Program-made: the position numbers and the translations under genes | NCBI RefSeq assembly: GCF_014648095.1 | Contig: NZ_BMQL01000050.1 | Location: 1-35,019, forward strand | Direction of reading: 5' to 3' | Source of the DNA: Deinococcus ruber | GTDB taxonomy: Bacteria; Deinococcota; Deinococci; Deinococcales; Deinococcaceae | DNA: 35,019 nucleotides | Shown: in pieces, positions 23,615-31,990 of the stretch | Layout of the letters: each line of letters begins with the position of its first letter | Numbering within the stretch: the stretch's first letter is position 1 | The notes under the pieces: generated by a model | Told to the model about the DNA's origin: nothing | Database searches by the model: none | What the model saw: only the letters and a program-made list of their open reading frames with translations

Positions 23615-23907
23615 TGGGTGGCCTCAGCGACGACTTCAGCGTACATTCGAAGGTTTTTGTTGAGATTCCGGTCGGGGCGGAAGGTCACGCGGCGGCCGAG
23701 TTTCTCGCTCTCTGCACAGAAGAAGGTCCCCAGGTGCGGGAGGGTGACGTCGGTGCCAACTTCCAGATGTTCAATGATGAGCTGCACCATCGTGTCGAGC
23801 GCGATCTCGGCTTGATCGGCGGTGAAGGCCGTCCGGAGTTTGAGTTGGGCCTGCAATTGAGCGCGGCCGATGCGCGATGGGGCGACGGGGCGGTCACTCT
23901 GGGCCAT
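23590..23907 (-). CDS. HU/IHF-family DNA-binding protein (divergent)
   Basis: This 105-aa protein has the HU-fold pattern: helical N-terminal half (RAQLQAQLKLRTAFTADQAE), then DVTLPHLGTFFCAESEKLGR and RRVTFRPDRNLNKNLRMY. These correspond to the beta-arm region of HU/IHF. The canonical Gly-Phe-Gly-x-Phe is altered to HLGTFF. It is distinct from the second HU at 31582-31941. The ATG at 23907 lies 6 nt after a shared promoter box. Being in the same putative regulon as pili and RecD2, it may handle incoming or exposed DNA (inference). Confidence 0.8.
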   Translation of the reverse strand: MAQSDRPVAPSRIGRAQLQAQLKLRTAFTADQAEIALDTMVQLIIEHLEVGTDVTLPHLGTFFCAESEKLGRRVTFRPDRNLNKNLRMYAEVVAEATHHLPDDTR

Positions 23908-23913
23908 GCCGGG

Positions 23914-23936
23914 AGTGTGCCATGCGTCGGGGTGAC
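23914..23936 (-). promoter_or_regulatory. Shared promoter box of the HU-like gene
   Basis: On the minus strand: GTCACCCC, 9 nt (GACGCATGG), CACACT, CCCGGC, ATG 23907. It mirrors the lipoprotein promoter over 20 of 21 bases (23905-23925 against 23987-24007). Confidence 0.65.
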
Positions 23937-23975
23937 CTACGCTGCGAACACCACCCACGTTCAGGACGGCTGGCC

Positions 23976-23998
23976 GCCACCCCCAGGCATGGCACACT
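23976..23998 (+). promoter_or_regulatory. Shared promoter box of the lipoprotein gene
   Basis: On the plus strand: GCCACCCC, 9 nt (CAGGCATGG), CACACT, CCCGGC, GTG 24005. That GTG is in frame with the lipoprotein, giving a leaderless alternative start 10 codons before the GTG at 24035. Confidence 0.65.
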
Positions 23999-24034
23999 CC
24001 CGGCGTGAAGGTTCATCCCTTCCGAGGAGTCCTA

Positions 24035-24828
24035 GTGAAACGAATTGCCCTGTTGGCCTTGAGCGCTGTCCTGATCACCGCGTGTAACACCACCCCGCCC
24101 ACGCCCACGACGGGTACCACCCCACAACGCCCGACATCAGCGCGGTGAAGGGCACGATTCTGAAGAGTGGCGGCACGAGCAGTGTGGCGCTGCTGCTGGA
24201 CAACACCAGCGCGGCCTCGTCGAGCAATCCGATGTTGTCGAGTGCGAGCGTGGCAGCGGACGGTACCTTCACGCTGCCGCTGCCGTCGCTGGCAACGATC
24301 ACGCCGTACCTCACAACGCCCAGCAGCGCTACCGACGTCAGCGACACCAATCAAGGCTGCACGGGCGCGCTCGTGAGCAGCGATCCCAGTGGGCAGGCCT
24401 TTGGCTTCTCGCTGCTGCGCGCCAACAATAACGTGCTGAGTACCACGCATGGTCTGGTGAATCAGGCGACGCTGAGTGCCACGCTCGACGGCTACGACTG
24501 GGTGTATCAGACCAAGGCGCAGAACATCACCGGCAGTGTCACGTGTGTGCAGCCCAGCAATACGGGCAGTGGGAATGACACGCTGAAGATCACTTCGGCA
24601 GCGTCGATGCATGCCGGGTGGAATTTGGTGAAGCTGACTGGGACGTTGGTGGGCAATAGCGCCACGCACACGGTGACGACGACGTTGGCGCTCAGCACGG
24701 TGGCCGATCAGCACAGCACCTGGTTCTTCCCCGGCGATACCCTGACCACCCAGTCGCTGGGCGCCCAGGGGAAGGCCTCGCTGCAGGCAGCGATGACGAC
24801 TGCGACGAAGATCCTGCTCGGCAAGTGA
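24035..24828 (+). pseudogene. Lipoprotein with a one-base frameshift after the signal region
   Basis: The GTG at 24035 behind GAGGAG opens VKRIALLALSAVLITACNTT, a signal peptide with the lipobox ITAC. This frame stops at about 24147. The second frame carries TTPDISAVKGTILKSGGTSS and about 230 residues to 24828. One base added in ACCACCCCACAACG (24116-24129) joins them into a 264-aa lipoprotein with a short Thr/Pro linker. The C-run suggests a homopolymer sequencing error or slip site. The body is Ser/Thr-rich with two cysteines in the mature part, with no recognised domain. The leaderless start at 24005 is an alternative. Confidence 0.75.
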
Positions 24829-24930
24829 CGGGCGGCGAGCGGCGGGGTGGCTCGTTCGCCACGGCTGTTCGCTCAGGAACAGGTCCGCAGCTAGAGGGCG
24901 GGGTCATCGTCAGCAATCGAACGGTATTGA

Positions 24931-24954
24931 GCGTCCCCACGTTCACAGGGACGC
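24931..24954 (+). terminator. Hairpin between the lipoprotein and the IS-interrupted gene
   Basis: GCGTCCC and GGGACGC pair perfectly around a 10-nt loop. No T-run follows. The gene-free stretch 24829-24998 shows nothing else. Confidence 0.35.
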
Positions 24955-25640
24955 CGCTGCAGAAGACGTGACGCAGGGCTGGCACAGCAGGAGGCGGAAT
25001 GAAATTCACAGAGCGAGTGAGGTCGATGTTTCGACGCCCAGCACAGCAGTCCCCTGGGGTGGTGCCGGCTTCGCCTTCGCTGCACTTGACCACGTCGGTC
25101 GCGGTGCCGCTGGATGAGCGGTGCTGGCCGATGCTGTTGAGTGGCCCGAATGCCGCCGTGTCTGCGCTGCAAGAGCAGGTGTTGACGCAGCTGCTGGCGG
25201 CGGAGATTCCGGTGTATTTCGTGGTGGTCGCGTTGGACATCGAAGCATTGCTGTGGGGATCGACGCCGCGTCTGGCTGGGCGGGTGCAGACGGTGGTGAT
25301 CGGCACGGCGGAACACGCGCGACGGAAGCTGCAGACAGTCCGGGATGCCAGCGAGCAGTTTCCGGTTCGGCATGGGGTAAAGGCGGTACTGGTCGCCTCC
25401 GCCCGTGCCAGTGAAGTGCTGATGAGCGCCGGGCTGCTGCCGAGTCTGCGCGCTGCGGGGTTGGGCATGTTACTGAAGGTGCCGCACCAGCTTCCAGTCA
25501 TGGTGATGGAGAATCTTTTCGGGCTGGGGATGTTCTGGCCTGGGTACGTCCCGCGAGCACTGTGGAACAAAGTCCCACGTTTTGAAGCAGACCGAGGCTA
25601 TCTGTGGCGGCCTCGGTCTGTGCCCAGTCCTCTCCACTTA

Positions 25641-26702
25641 TTGATACCTGCGTAAGTTGTTCACGGGTCGCTGCCATAGAGCAAGCGGGTGGGGAGATGG
25701 ATGTACCGCACTCGCTGCCAGGACTGAAACAGACGTGACTTCAGGGCCACCAGGTCTCTCGGACAGAAATTGGCCAACATCTGCTGCTTGACATACGCCC
25801 ACACAAGTTCAATGGGATTCAACTCCGGTGAGTACGATGGCAGATATACCACGGACAGGCGCGTCTCATCGGCGACGAAGGCGCTCAGCGCCTTCGTCTT
25901 GTGGATGCTCGCATTGTCGAGCAGCACGGTGACCTTCCCCTTCACGTGTCGCAGGAGGTGCGTCAGGAACGCGATGACCTGCGTACCCTTGATGGCGGCC
26001 TGGTGGGTATGCTGCAAGAACTGGCCGGTCGTCGTGATCGCCCCGATCGTCGAGACCTTCTGCCAGTTGGTCTTGGCCTCCAGCACCGGAGGACGTCCAC
26101 CCGGCGCCCACGTCCGCGTCACGGTCGGCTTCAGACTGAACCCGACTTCATCGAGGAAGGCCAGCGTTTCTCCAGCCTCGATCTTGCGTTCCAGTTCGGG
26201 CTCCATGGTATCAATCCATGCGGCGACCGCTTCTTGGTCCTGCTCAGCGGCTCGCTTCGCCGGTTTTTGTCGCGAGAATCCCCACGCGTGCAGCAGGCGA
26301 CTCAGATGATCGACATGGTACCAAACGTCAAAGGTCAAGCCGATGGCGGCGCGTATGCGGGGACACGTCCAGCGTTGGTCAGGGTACAGGTCTGGATCGG
26401 GCCCGGCTTGGAGCAAGGCGATGAGCTCCGCGAGGTGCGCATCTGTGAGGCGCCTGGATGGCCCCGACGCCACAGTCGCCTCCAGCGAACCTTGGCTTCG
26501 TCATCGTTGACGCCACTTGCGCACCGCGCTCGATCCGACGCCGCACAGCTCAGCGAGCTGTGCAGAACTGAACGTGCCCTCCTGAATGTAGGGTTCTGCG
26601 AACAGACGCCGTTCTTCCAACTGTGGACGACTCAGCTTCGTAGGCTGCCAAACCTGTGCCATAGCCTCACTCTAATCTGTCCCCAACCTACGCAGGTATC
26701 AA
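25641..26702. mobile_element. IS630-family insertion sequence, 1062 bp
   Basis: The terminal repeats begin TTGATACCTGCGTA at both ends (perfect for 14 nt, then partial). The element is bounded by a TA duplication (25639-25640 and 26703-26704), the hallmark of IS630/Tc1-type insertion. It holds one transposase gene on the minus strand, interrupted by an in-frame TGA. The insertion is young, since the flanking reading frame rejoins exactly. Confidence 0.93.
25661..26662 (-). pseudogene. IS630 transposase with an in-frame TGA
   Basis: From ATG 26662 the frame reads an HTH domain (SSAQLAELCGVGSSAVRKWR) and stops at TGA 26501-26503. The same frame continues (RSQGSLEATVASGPSRRLTD) through the DDE catalytic domain: FLDEVGF, VLLDNASIHKTK and YSPELNPIELVWAYVK. 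The whole is about 333 codons, the usual IS630 size. The stop replaces one residue just after the HTH, so it is a nonsense mutation or readthrough. A GTG at 26473 could still give a 270-aa catalytic half without DNA-binding domain. Confidence 0.88.
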
Positions 26703-26730
26703 TAGACGTGGCGCTTGTGCAGGCGGTGTC

Positions 26731-26895
26731 ATGAGGCGGGTGGTCTTGATGGTGCAGATTCTCTGGCAGCATAGGTGCCTGCATCGACTCCAACGCCGTG
26801 CAGCGCGGGAGCCACGGTGGGCGGTGCACGTGCAGGTGGCAGCGGTTCAGCTGGATCGGCTGCAAGAGCAATTCAGCACCGGGAGGCGCTCTTGA
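26731..26895 (+). CDS. Small 54-aa protein coupled to the IS-interrupted gene
   Basis: The ATG overlaps the rebuilt stop of the interrupted gene (TCATGA), typical of a coupled pair. The product is basic, starting MRRVVLMVQILWQHRCLHRL, with no known domain. In the present arrangement the IS separates it from its upstream partner. The following gene-free stretch 26896-27065 shows no clear promoter or structure. Confidence 0.4.
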   Translation: MRRVVLMVQILWQHRCLHRLQRRAAREPRWAVHVQVAAVQLDRLQEQFSTGRRS

Positions 26896-27065
26896 GATCT
26901 GCATCCACCTGTCACCAGTGTCCGCAGAAATCAATCGTGACACTGTCTTCAGACACTGGGTCGAACATTTGACCCGCAGTGACCCCCGATAAGCGGCATT
27001 AAACGAAGTATGAGCGCCAGACAGGTCCGCCATGAGGGTGGGACGTCGCGCTTCGGAGAAATCCC

Positions 27066-27452
27066 ATGAATGAGTACCTCAATGTGATCCTTCGCAACTA
27101 CGTGAACTTCAGTGGGCGTGCTCGACGCCGAGAATATTGGATGTACACACTTGTCACGATCATTATTTCTGTTACATTAGAGCTGATTGATTTTTTTGTG
27201 GTTAATAGATCAGGCAGCCAGTTCTTACTGCTTTCGACTATTTACTCGTTTGCAACGTTTCTTCCTGGCTTGGGCGTGAGTGTTCGCCGTCTGCACGATA
27301 CTGGGCGGAGTGGTATCTGGATGTTGATTGCTTTTATTCCTCTCGCAGGTGCAATTATGCTTCTTGTCTTCATGGCGACAGATAGTACTCCTGAGACGAA
27401 TAAGTGGGGTTCAAGTCCAAAGGGTATCGGCGGAACTGTAAAAGCATTTTAA
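27066..27452 (+). CDS. DUF805 membrane protein
   Basis: This is a 128-aa inner-membrane protein with four hydrophobic segments. It has the DUF805 pattern: NYVNFSGRARRREYWMYTL near the start, and VRRLHDTGRSGIWMLI followed by a PLAGAIMLLVFM helix. The C-terminal GSSPKGIGGT is typical of the family. Function is unknown. The ATG follows GGAGAA. It is noticeably richer in A/T than its neighbours, which suggests separate acquisition. A strong terminator hairpin follows. Confidence 0.9.
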   Translation: MNEYLNVILRNYVNFSGRARRREYWMYTLVTIIISVTLELIDFFVVNRSGSQFLLLSTIYSFATFLPGLGVSVRRLHDTGRSGIWMLIAFIPLAGAIMLLVFMATDSTPETNKWGSSPKGIGGTVKAF

Positions 27453-27462
27453 GATTATATTA

Positions 27463-27502
27463 AGTATCCGGCGCGAATACTGATATTCGCGCCGGATACT
27501 TA
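27463..27502. terminator. Strong hairpin terminator after the DUF805 gene
   Basis: AAGTATCCGGCGCGAATA pairs perfectly with its complement around CTGA (18-bp stem). The T-run is short (ACTTATCCT). It lies 11 nt past the stop codon. Confidence 0.65.
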
Positions 27503-27586
27503 TCCTGGTTCAACAGACGTATAACTGCGGATACGGGTTGACGAAACCGATAGGAACACCCAGGCGGTCAATTTCAACCACGACGC

Positions 27587-27615
27587 TTGCCCGACTTGCC
27601 CGTGCTAGCTACAGT
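27587..27615 (+). promoter_or_regulatory. Sigma-70-type leaderless promoter
   Basis: TTGCCC, a 17-nt spacer, TACAGT, then 6 nt to GTG 27622. It fixes the start of the lipoprotein gene and is a useful contrast to the shared boxes, which lack a -35 and use CANNNT. Confidence 0.65.
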
Positions 27616-27621
27616 GCAGGG

Positions 27622-29013
27622 GTGTTGCGCCTTCTTCCAGTCTTCTTCGGTCTGACGCTGTTGCTGACCGCTTGCCCTCAGTATCAACCCGTTCAGGTGC
27701 CGATGGACGATCCGAACATTCTCAATGGCCAGTGGACAGGCACCGTGGTGCAACACAGGCAGAGCAAAGCCCTGGCGTCCGTCAACAACCGCCTGTACGT
27801 GCAAGACGGCAATATCTTGGAAGTGTATGATGCCGCATCAGGCATCCGATTGAGCACGGCCTCTCTTCCAGCGGCCACCGCCTACGGCCTGGACAGTGTC
27901 GGATACCGTGACGACGGCGTGATCATCGCCCTAGGCGACGATAAAATCTATAAATACGACGCGCTCACGCTCGGACTGCGCTCGACGCAGGCATATCCGA
28001 TCAACAATACATACATTGACTGGCGTCTGAGCAACGATGCCAAAACGGCCTTCTATCGTCAAGACAAGCGTCTTTCAACTGAGAACGGCACTGAGCTTCA
28101 GACCGTCATGTTGCCGAACCACCTCTTCAAGGTTTCAGGTTCCAGTGACGATCAGTGGTGGGTGGTCACAGCTGATCAAGCGTCGTTCCGTGTCGTGCGC
28201 TCGACAGACGGCTCAGGATTCGATGCCGCCCCCCAGCATCCACCTGTTTCCGGGTGCCCTGCAACGACTTCATCCGTGACGCTTGAACATCTACGTCTAT
28301 CGAATAACGAGGAACGCCTGTTACTTACCTATCCCGATGGTGTCCTTGAAACGAGAGATTTGACGGGGCATGTCGTGACCACCCTGGTCCTCTCCCCATG
28401 TGAGGCAGCGGATGTGAAGACGCTGGCGGGTCAAGCGGATCAAGTTTCATATGCACTTCCCCACGAAAGCGGGCTTCTTGACGTCAAGGACGGGAAGATC
28501 CTTCAGCGACACACGTCGCAGTCGCTGGCCAATGTCGTTTCAAGTGGCTCTCTGGAGCAGACCTCTGCGGCTTCAAGTGCCCTGTCCGATCGGTTCCGCG
28601 ATCCCGCTGCTCAGCCGATCTTTACATTTACGCCTTGGAACAGTCCGGTGTGGACACTGCCTAACCTCAGTCATCGCCTCAGTCTGGACGTTCAGGCCAA
28701 ACGCACAAGCGCCGATTCCGCCGACGTGACCGGAGACGCGTTGCTGGATGGCCGAACGCTGACGGTCAGTGGGAAGCTCGGAGGTGTCCAGGCCGAACTT
28801 CAGGCGCAGGGTCTCCCTTTTACGCCGTTTCTGGACGCGTCGCTGAACTTTTTTGACGGAACCACCAACGTGGCCTCGGCAGATTTCAACAATCGTCTGA
28901 CACCGATCAGCGTCACGCCTCCTGCCTACAGCAAGACCGCGACCCCGCAGTATTTCGTCGACTGGAACGAAGCGGGCGTGTCGCGCATGGTCGGTCTGGT
29001 TACACGTCCCTAA
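27622..29013 (+). CDS. Large lipoprotein with repeat-like beta structure, unknown function
   Basis: This is a 463-aa protein. It begins VLRLLPVFFGLTLLLTACPQ, a lipoprotein signal with lipobox LTAC. The mature part has repeated short strands (LASVNNRLYVQDGNILEVYD, and DDGVIIALGDDKIYKYDALT) that look like beta-propeller blades. A Ser/Ala-rich region leads to a C-terminal beta domain (VTGDALLDGRTLTVSGKLGG). The start at GTG 27622 is chosen from the leaderless promoter and the signal sequence, and it replaces a longer TTG frame at 27538. It converges with the next gene (4-nt stop overlap). No enzyme motif was seen. Confidence 0.82.
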   Translation: MLRLLPVFFGLTLLLTACPQYQPVQVPMDDPNILNGQWTGTVVQHRQSKALASVNNRLYVQDGNILEVYDAASGIRLSTASLPAATAYGLDSVGYRDDGVIIALGDDKIYKYDALTLGLRSTQAYPINNTYIDWRLSNDAKTAFYRQDKRLSTENGTELQTVMLPNHLFKVSGSSDDQWWVVTADQASFRVVRSTDGSGFDAAPQHPPVSGCPATTSSVTLEHLRLSNNEERLLLTYPDGVLETRDLTGHVVTTLVLSPCEAADVKTLAGQADQVSYALPHESGLLDVKDGKILQRHTSQSLANVVSSGSLEQTSAASSALSDRFRDPAAQPIFTFTPWNSPVWTLPNLSHRLSLDVQAKRTSADSADVTGDALLDGRTLTVSGKLGGVQAELQAQGLPFTPFLDASLNFFDGTTNVASADFNNRLTPISVTPPAYSKTATPQYFVDWNEAGVSRMVGLVTRP

Positions 29014-29282
29014 CGTGCGTCTGAACGCTCTTCAGTGAGATTGTCCTTGCTGTTGAAGGCAACGACGACCACCCAGCTGGTTGAGAGGATCAACAGCACG
29101 CCCATCAGTGGATGGTGATAGGTGGTGCCAACAAACACACTGACGCCCGGCATGTTCAGAAGGGCGTTTGTGACGTCAAGCTGCGGATTGGGCGACCAGG
29201 TGTTGATGATCCAGAGGGCAAGGCCGCCGAATTCAAGGAACGCTAGCAGGCTGGCAGCCAAGGCGACGACCTTATTTGTCAT
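29010..29282 (-). CDS. Small two-helix membrane protein (90 aa)
   Basis: The protein starts MTNKVVALAASLLAFLEFGG and has hydrophobic helices at about residues 4-26 and 56-76, with a charged C-terminus. It starts 11 nt inside the end of the HelD gene, behind GAAGGA, so it is translationally coupled to it. The family is not recognised. Confidence 0.7.
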   Translation of the reverse strand: MTNKVVALAASLLAFLEFGGLALWIINTWSPNPQLDVTNALLNMPGVSVFVGTTYHHPLMGVLLILSTSWVVVVAFNSKDNLTEERSDAR

Positions 29283-31470
29283 GGGAGGTTCCTTCGAGCT
29301 GGCTCGGGTTGCTGAGCAAGGGATGGAGTTCATTGGGAGCGACCACGGCAAGGGCGTGGACGCCTCTGCTCAAGCTTACGTACAGCAGGCGGGTTTCGAA
29401 CTCGGTCGCTGGATCGTACGTCGTGGCCTCCGCTCCAGCGACAATCGCCGCATCGAACTCGAGCCCCTTGGCCAGATGCACCGGCAGGATCACCACCCCG
29501 CCCGTGTACCTGGCTTGCTCGTTGAGAATCGGCTGCGCGTCGACGTCGTGCTGCATCAGGTCCGGCACCAGCAGATCCGCATCGGCGGTGCGCCGGGTGA
29601 CGATGGCAATGTTGGCATGCCCGGCGGCTTGCATGGTCTTCACCGCCTGCGCCGTCAGCTGCGCGAGCGGGCCAGCTGTCAACCGCTGCACGGGCATGCC
29701 GTCCCGGTCCACCCCGACGACCGCAGCGGCGCGGTTATAGGTGGCCGCCACGCGGGCGGTCAGCTCTGTGATCTGGCGGGTGCTGCGATAGGTGCGACTG
29801 AGCGTCAGCACCTCTCCCCCGCCCAGCGCAGCTTGGACTTCAGTCCAGGCATTCGGCCCTTTATACCCGTGGAGACCTTGGTTGAGATCACCGAGCGCGG
29901 TGAGATGCCCGGGTCGGGCGGCGCGCCGGAGCAGGGCATACAGCAGCGGGGCGAAGTCCTGTGCCTCGTCGAGCAGGATGTGGTCGTAGGGTTCGAGGGC
30001 ATGGCCATTGCGTTTGCCTAAGCCGTCGAGGAGTCCGGCCACGGCGAGCATCAGCGGCAACTCAGTCACGTCGGCGAACGAGCGGCGAGGTTTAGCGACA
30101 CTCGCGAGCGGATCGCTCAGCAGCAGCTGAAGCATCGCTTCCGGCAGGTGCGTCTGCGCGGCGTATCGCAGGGCTGTCTCGTCCTGCAGCAGTCGGCGAG
30201 CTTCCGTGACTGGCAGCATGCCCGCAAACACCCGGCCGATCAAGCGACTCACCTCGACGTTCAGTTGCCGTAACACGACGGGCTCTTCTTCGTCGGTCAC
30301 GCGGGCTTGAGAGAGGAGTTCAGCTTCCAGCGCGGCCCGGAAGGCCGGGCGATACCCGTCCAGCGGATCGCGCTCCAGCACCGTCGTCAGCAGCTTCTGC
30401 AGCTGGCTGTTTGAGAGGGCGAGCGTGATGGCCTTGCTGCGGCCACCACGCTGCACCTCCACGCTTCCTTGATACGTCAGTCGTTCGAGATTCGCCTGCA
30501 GACGGGTGTGCAGGTGGGAGCGAACAACACCGAACATGCGCAGATCGCCGAGGGCTTTGGCGCGTCGCCAGGCTGCCCGTCGCCGGGTGTTGTCGCGGTC
30601 CTGCAAGAGCAGTGTCAACGTGCGGTCGGTGACCTCCATCTTCTCCAATCCCAGGAAGCCGAGGGCCCAGGTCTCGGGTGTGGTGACCACGACGCCTTGC
30701 AGGTTGAGGCTGGGCAGCACGCGACTGGCGTAGTGGGCGAGGACTTGGTTGGGCATCAAGACGAGGGTGTGGCTGGGGCGGGCCTGGTGGGGGCCGCGTT
30801 CGGAATGCGCGAGCCAGGCGAGGCGATGGAAGCCGATGGTGGTCTTCCCACTCCCGGCCGCGCCTTGAATACACACGGCGGTTCCCGCTGGGGCGCGCAT
30901 GATGTCGTTCTGTTCGGGCTGCAGGGTTTCGACGACATCGCGCATGCCGCTGCGGCTGGCCTCAGAGAGGCGTTGGAGCAGGACGGTTTCGCGCGCGCCG
31001 GTGTCACCGCCCGTGCTTGCGTCATATAAATCAGTCAGCCCATGCAGTGTTTTCTTGCGAACATCGAGTTGCCGCCGTCGCTGGATGGTGCCCTTGAGCC
31101 CACGCGGCGTCGTCCAGTCGAGCGCCTGGGCATAGAATAGACTGCCGACCTCGGATTCCCACGAGGTGATGCTGTACGGCCCTTTGAGGTCGCGGTGCGC
31201 GATCTTGCCAATGTACAGCGTCTGCTCCCTGCCACCGATGCGGACTTTCAGACTGCCGAAGTAGGGTTCATTCACGTGGACACTCAACATGGCGGCCATC
31301 TCCTCCGCCGTGTCGGCGAGGGTGAGGCTGGTTTCGAGATCCGCGCCGACATTGCGCGAGCGGTCTTCCCACGCGTCGATCTGCGCCAGCATCGAGGTGA
31401 TGGTGCCGGACAAGTGCTGCTGCTCAAGATCCAGCTCGGATGGAATCGGCGGGGTGGAGGTGGCCGTCAT
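29272..31470 (-). CDS. helD: HelD-like UvrD/Rep-superfamily ATPase
   Basis: This is a 732-aa protein. It has an N-terminal helical coiled-coil arm (LDLEQQHLSGTITSMLAQID) and the divided helicase core of the HelD/helicase IV group. Walker A is QGAAGSGKTT near residue 205. Also visible are LLDEAQDF, LGDLNQG, LSRTYRSTRQI, HLAKGLEFDAAIV and LYVSLSRG. HelD proteins recycle stalled RNA polymerase, while Deinococcus helicase IV relatives are linked to DNA metabolism. The start at ATG 31470 is 6 nt after TACGCT. Upstream GCCACCTT at the 9-nt spacing makes it a borderline member of the shared-promoter group. Confidence 0.85.
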   Translation of the reverse strand: MTATSTPPIPSELDLEQQHLSGTITSMLAQIDAWEDRSRNVGADLETSLTLADTAEEMAAMLSVHVNEPYFGSLKVRIGGREQTLYIGKIAHRDLKGPYSITSWESEVGSLFYAQALDWTTPRGLKGTIQRRRQLDVRKKTLHGLTDLYDASTGGDTGARETVLLQRLSEASRSGMRDVVETLQPEQNDIMRAPAGTAVCIQGAAGSGKTTIGFHRLAWLAHSERGPHQARPSHTLVLMPNQVLAHYASRVLPSLNLQGVVVTTPETWALGFLGLEKMEVTDRTLTLLLQDRDNTRRRAAWRRAKALGDLRMFGVVRSHLHTRLQANLERLTYQGSVEVQRGGRSKAITLALSNSQLQKLLTTVLERDPLDGYRPAFRAALEAELLSQARVTDEEEPVVLRQLNVEVSRLIGRVFAGMLPVTEARRLLQDETALRYAAQTHLPEAMLQLLLSDPLASVAKPRRSFADVTELPLMLAVAGLLDGLGKRNGHALEPYDHILLDEAQDFAPLLYALLRRAARPGHLTALGDLNQGLHGYKGPNAWTEVQAALGGGEVLTLSRTYRSTRQITELTARVAATYNRAAAVVGVDRDGMPVQRLTAGPLAQLTAQAVKTMQAAGHANIAIVTRRTADADLLVPDLMQHDVDAQPILNEQARYTGGVVILPVHLAKGLEFDAAIVAGAEATTYDPATEFETRLLYVSLSRGVHALAVVAPNELHPLLSNPSQLEGTSHDK

Positions 31471-31476
31471 GACCTC

Positions 31477-31499
31477 AGCGTAGCTGCACTCAAGGTGGC
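31477..31499 (-). promoter_or_regulatory. Leaderless promoter of the HelD gene, weak shared-box match
   Basis: On the minus strand: GCCACCTT, 9 nt (GAGTGCAGC), TACGCT, GAGGTC, ATG 31470. The -10 fits the normal TANNNT consensus. The upstream part matches the shared box except at its last two bases. Confidence 0.5.
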
Positions 31500-31536
31500 G
31501 GCGTGTGCACAGCCGTTCGAAGATGTGGATAACGCA

Positions 31537-31563
31537 ACACGCTGCCGAGCATCGGCAGCGTGT
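31537..31563 (-). terminator. Terminator hairpin after the HU gene
   Basis: ACACGCTGCCGA and TCGGCAGCGTGT form a perfect 12-bp stem with a 3-nt loop, 19 nt beyond the HU stop on the minus strand. It also shields the HelD promoter. Confidence 0.65.
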
Positions 31564-31581
31564 CTGTCCTTTGAGAGCGGC

Positions 31582-31941
31582 TTACAGGGTTTTTTTCAGG
31601 TCGGTGGCGACTTTGAAGCCGACTTTCTTACCGGCGGGGATCTGGATCTTCTCAGACGTGCCAGGGCGCACGCCCGTGCGGGCCGCAGTCGCGCGAACAT
31701 CCAGCGTGCCCAATCCAGGCAACCCAACACTCTTCCCACCCTTCAGCGCCTCCACAATCGCGTCCAGTGCCGCGTCCACCGCCAGACCAGCATCCTTCTT
31801 GGTCATGTTGCTGCGCCCTGCCACCAACTCGATCAGCTGGGTCTTGCTCAGCTTTTCACTCTCCGGGGCGGCGACCGGGGCAGTCGGGGTCGGCGTGGCA
31901 GCGGGCGTCTTTGGGGCTTTGGTCGTGCTTTTCTTCGTCAT
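31582..31941 (-). CDS. hup: HU nucleoid protein with basic Pro/Ala tail
   Basis: This is a 119-aa HU protein. An N-terminal tail of about 30 residues ([20 protein letters not shown]) precedes the HU fold: [20 protein letters not shown], then [20 protein letters not shown] and [19 protein letters not shown]. The last of these carries the arm-tip RPGT/IP motif. Deinococcus HU proteins carry such tails. It would compact and bend DNA. The ATG at 31941 is used because it begins the basic tail and follows CATGAT by 7 nt, which may be a leaderless promoter. Confidence 0.93.
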   Translation of the reverse strand: MTKKSTTKAPKTPAATPTPTAPVAAPESEKLSKTQLIELVAGRSNMTKKDAGLAVDAALDAIVEALKGGKSVGLPGLGTLDVRATAARTGVRPGTSEKIQIPAGKKVGFKVATDLKKTL

Positions 31942-31990
31942 GTGCCTGATCATGCCACATTCAACACTGCGCCGAATTAGGGTGTGCACG

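Larger units (their letters stand above)
24999..26734 (+). pseudogene. Gene of unknown function interrupted by an IS630-family element
   Basis: The 5' part (24999-25640, ATG behind AGGAGG) encodes 214 residues starting MKFTERVRSMFRRPAQQ, with alpha/beta-like blocks (VLTQLLAAEIPVYFVVVALD). Insertion at TA 25639-25640 makes it end in IS sequence at 25655. Removing the IS and one TA joins CAC TTA to GAC GTG GCG, giving the natural ending PLHLDVALVQAVS and a stop at 26734. That stop overlaps the next ATG (ATGA). The intact protein would be about 223 aa. I do not recognise it. Loss of only 9 C-terminal residues may leave it functional. Confidence 0.8.

Noticed and set aside
23914..23998. Sigma-54 promoters (GGCAC ... 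)
   Set aside because: The -12 TTGCA element is absent and the GGCAC part is not kept in the other boxes.
24692..25570. 292-aa minus-strand frame
   Set aside because: Runs across the lipoprotein 3' end and the interrupted gene with no start signal or motif.
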